7,099 bases of DNA, taken from positions 1 to 7,099 of the forward strand of contig DEWC01000086.1 in the NCBI GenBank assembly GCA_002363095.1. Direction: 5' to 3'. Below are positions 5,930-7,099 of this stretch, in pieces (the first letter of the stretch is position 1; the number at the start of each line of letters is the position of its first letter). The position numbers and the translations under genes were made by a program. This DNA is from Ruminococcaceae bacterium UBA3220. GTDB taxonomy: Bacteria; Bacillota; Clostridia; Oscillospirales; Acutalibacteraceae. Under the pieces are notes generated by a model, which saw nothing but the letters and a program-made list of their open reading frames with translations, did no database searches and was not told the origin of the DNA.

Positions 5930-6685
5930 TTACAGCATAACATCGAGTAACATCATTACCGAAAAGCCGGTGATAAACGAAAATGATACTATTGCTTTCT
6001 TACCGTTATCAATTGCCTGCGGTATTAAATCCTCTATTACAACAAAAATCATACAACCTGCTGCAAACCCGAAGCAATACGGTATCAGCATTTTTGATAT
6101 GGTTACTGCAAGCGCTCCTATTACGCCGAACACTGGCTCTACCAGTGCAGATGCCTGACCAATGAAAAAACTTTTCTTTTTGCTCAGCCCGCTGCTCATT
6201 AACGGTAATGATATTGCCGCGCCCTCAGGAAAGTTTTGAATGGCAATACCGATTGTCAATGCTATCGCTGATATCAAGCCTTCCCGGCTTGCGTTCACAA
6301 TTGAACCAAATGCCAATCCTACTGCAAGACCCTCAGGAATGTTGTGGATTGTTATTGATATAATCATCATAAGCAGTTCTTTATCGGTTCTTTTAATTGC
6401 TCTTTGTAAATTACGAAATTTCGTAATTTTTGTTTCAGCATAGTATAATAGAACTGTACCCACCAGCATACTTATGATAACATACACTCCGTTCGTCAGT
6501 TCGATTGCAGGACAAAGCAACGACCATATTGAAGATGCAATCATTATCCCCGCCGAGAAACTCATCACAATATATAAAAATCGACTGTTGGATTTTTTGA
6601 AAAACATTGTTGTCAAAGCGCCGAAAAGTGTAAATAACCACGTTATTATTGTTGCTATTAGCGCAAATAATACATTTTGAATCAT
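5930..6685 (-). CDS. ZIP-family divalent metal transporter
   Basis: This 251-residue integral membrane protein belongs to the ZIP family (ZupT/GufA-like), which takes up Zn2+ and related divalent metals. The binuclear metal-site motifs are intact: H-N-I-P-E-G at residues 114-119 (helix 4) and Q-N-F-P-E-G at 150-155 (helix 5). E183 (L-V-E-P-V-F-G) and E218 (V-I-E-D-L-I-P) are further conserved acidic positions. About eight helices can be traced. The loop after helix 3 (about 84-103) is basic and lacks the His-rich stretch seen in many ZIPs. The start ATG (6683-6685) has an ideal GGAGG (6693-6697, minus strand) 7 nt upstream. The open frame runs on beyond 6685, but that part is the wrong frame of the neighbouring gene and is not coding. 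The metal specificity cannot be read from sequence. Expression seems controlled by an unusual overlap of promoter, SD and hairpin just upstream. Confidence 0.9.
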   Translation of the reverse strand: MIQNVLFALIATIITWLFTLFGALTTMFFKKSNSRFLYIVMSFSAGIMIASSIWSLLCPAIELTNGVYVIISMLVGTVLLYYAETKITKFRNLQRAIKRTDKELLMMIISITIHNIPEGLAVGLAFGSIVNASREGLISAIALTIGIAIQNFPEGAAISLPLMSSGLSKKKSFFIGQASALVEPVFGVIGALAVTISKMLIPYCFGFAAGCMIFVVIEDLIPQAIDNGKKAIVSFSFITGFSVMMLLDVML

Positions 6686-6689
6686 AAAA

Positions 6690-6722
6690 AGTCCTCCTGT
6701 ATTCAGTATATACAGGAGGATT
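6690..6722 (-). promoter_or_regulatory. Hairpin sequestering the ZIP Shine-Dalgarno, with U-run (attenuator-like)
   Basis: TACAGGAGGA (6711-6720 on plus) and TCCTCCTGTA (6692-6701) form a perfect inverted repeat, 11 bp with one more inner pair (6702/6710) and a 7-nt loop. In minus-strand RNA the 3' arm is the AGGAGG of the ZIP gene, so folding would mask it. The arm is followed by AC and five U residues immediately before the AUG, so the same fold resembles an intrinsic terminator for RNA entering from the upstream gene. Confidence 0.7.
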
Positions 6723-6733
6723 CTATTTGTTAA
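6705..6733 (-). promoter_or_regulatory. Sigma-A-like promoter for the ZIP gene, inside the hairpin
   Basis: On the minus strand TTAACA (plus-strand 6728-6733, 5 of 6 bases), a 17-nt spacer and TATACT (6705-6710, 5 of 6 bases) make a good vegetative promoter. The predicted start, near 6698, leaves a leader of only about 13 nt that begins at the Shine-Dalgarno and lacks the 5' arm of the hairpin, so such transcripts should be freely translated. Confidence 0.6.
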
Positions 6734-6740
6734 AAATGCA

Positions 6741-7099
6741 TTATGGAGATGTTTCTTCTCCGGGATTTGACGGAGTAGATGTTGAGGATTCCGTTTCCGA
6801 AGTGCTCGACGATGATGTGTTTGATGAAGTTGTATTTTCAGACGGTGTCGATGCTGAGGATTCAGTGTTTTGCGATGTCGTTGCCTGTGATGTTGTGTTG
6901 GCTGAGGGTTGCTCAACAGGAGTTTCCTGCTCTTGTTCATCCTCCTCTGAATTTTGGGCGAAATTATCAAGACCGTAAACATGTTCGCCGTCGCACACAT
7001 CGGGCATATGCGAAGGGACAAAATAGCCCTCAGCACAGTTGTAGCAGTGCCTACCCTTAAGTTTACCGCTATATTTACAATAAAGCTGCGGCTCAATTT
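6741..7099 (-). CDS. C-terminal fragment of an unrecognised protein with Cys-containing segment and Ser/Thr/Glu-rich tail
   Basis: The frame is open from the window's right edge to a TAA at 6741-6743, showing about 118 residues of the C-terminal end; the start lies outside. I do not recognise the family. The first part (about residues 1-45) has spaced cysteines and histidines: Y-C-K-Y-S-G, then R-H-C-Y-N-C-A-E-G-Y about ten residues on, then P-S-H-M-P-D-V-C-D-G-E-H, then V-Y-G-L-D-N-F. This could be a small zinc-binding or disulfide-stabilised fold. The rest, from about residue 46, is low complexity: an acidic Glu/Gln stretch, then some 55 residues dominated by Ser, Thr, Asn, Glu and Pro, as in linkers of cell-surface or secreted proteins. 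There is no sorting motif or terminal membrane anchor. A Met at 7005-7007 is internal, since the Cys segment lies before it. The ZIP gene starts 55 bp downstream on the same strand. Confidence 0.72.
   Translation of the reverse strand, partial: IEPQLYCKYSGKLKGRHCYNCAEGYFVPSHMPDVCDGEHVYGLDNFAQNSEEDEQEQETPVEQPSANTTSQATTSQNTESSASTPSENTTSSNTSSSSTSETESSTSTPSNPGEETSP

Noticed and set aside
6727..6978. A plus-strand acidic, Asp/Val/Ser-rich frame opposite the Ser/Thr/Glu tail
   Set aside because: It is the antisense reading of a low-complexity coding region. The minus-strand frame stays open to the window edge with a structured Cys segment, and the plus frame has no SD.
6686..7096. An apparent N-terminal extension of the ZIP transporter rich in His, Gln and Arg, which could pass for a zinc-binding domain
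   Set aside because: It is the out-of-frame reading of the neighbouring Ser/Thr/Glu-rich gene on the same strand. It crosses that gene's stop codon, the promoter and the hairpin, and the ideal SD and ATG at 6685 mark the true ZIP start.

Overview
The window reads as chromosomal DNA of a low- to mid-GC Firmicute, most likely an anaerobic clostridial lineage of the Oscillospirales/Ruminococcus kind. That placement is inferred from Gram-positive AGGAGG-type ribosome binding sites, sigma-A-like promoters, and a SpoIIM-like membrane gene next to xerD, an association also known from Bacillus. No rRNA, tRNA, CRISPR array or insertion sequence is visible. The genes are mostly housekeeping; the unusual points lie in residue-level details and in the intergenic DNA.

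Layout. (1) 1-1650, plus strand: the 3' end of one permease gene and a complete second permease gene of a BMP/NupNOPQ-type (RbsC-like) nucleoside or simple-sugar ABC importer. The ATPase and binding lipoprotein would lie upstream, outside the window. A strong 15-bp hairpin at 1661-1701 terminates this operon and can also serve the convergent operon. (2) 1715-3980, minus strand: a two-gene unit, first an SDR-family oxidoreductase (FabG-like) and then IMP dehydrogenase (guaB), read from an extended -10 promoter at 4022-4049. (3) 4000-4255: a divergent promoter region with a perfect tandem 13-bp repeat between the two promoters. (4) 4256-5785, plus strand: a five-helix membrane protein (SpoIIM-like) followed 6 nt later by a XerD-type tyrosine recombinase. 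(5) 5786-5929: a convergent gap with two perfect inverted repeats but no U-tracts. (6) 5930-6685, minus strand: a ZIP-family divalent metal transporter. (7) 6741-7099, minus strand: the C-terminal end of an unrecognised protein with a Cys-containing segment and a long Ser/Thr/Glu tail.

How the parts may work together. Purine salvage by nucleoside uptake (if purine nucleosides are the substrate) and the committed step of GMP synthesis (guaB) sit back to back, a plausible but unproven functional link. The IMP dehydrogenase is of the unusual type I recall from Tritrichomonas foetus, with key residues at the same numbers (Cys319, Arg418, Tyr419). The XerD-like protein keeps the Tyr nucleophile and His/Arg box II but appears to have Lys for the first catalytic Arg and Ser for the beta-hairpin Lys. 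The ZIP gene has a compact control region in which a near-consensus promoter lies inside an inverted repeat that also contains the Shine-Dalgarno sequence: read-through RNA would hide the SD and might terminate, while locally initiated RNA would expose it. No clearly novel multi-gene defence or mobile system is visible.
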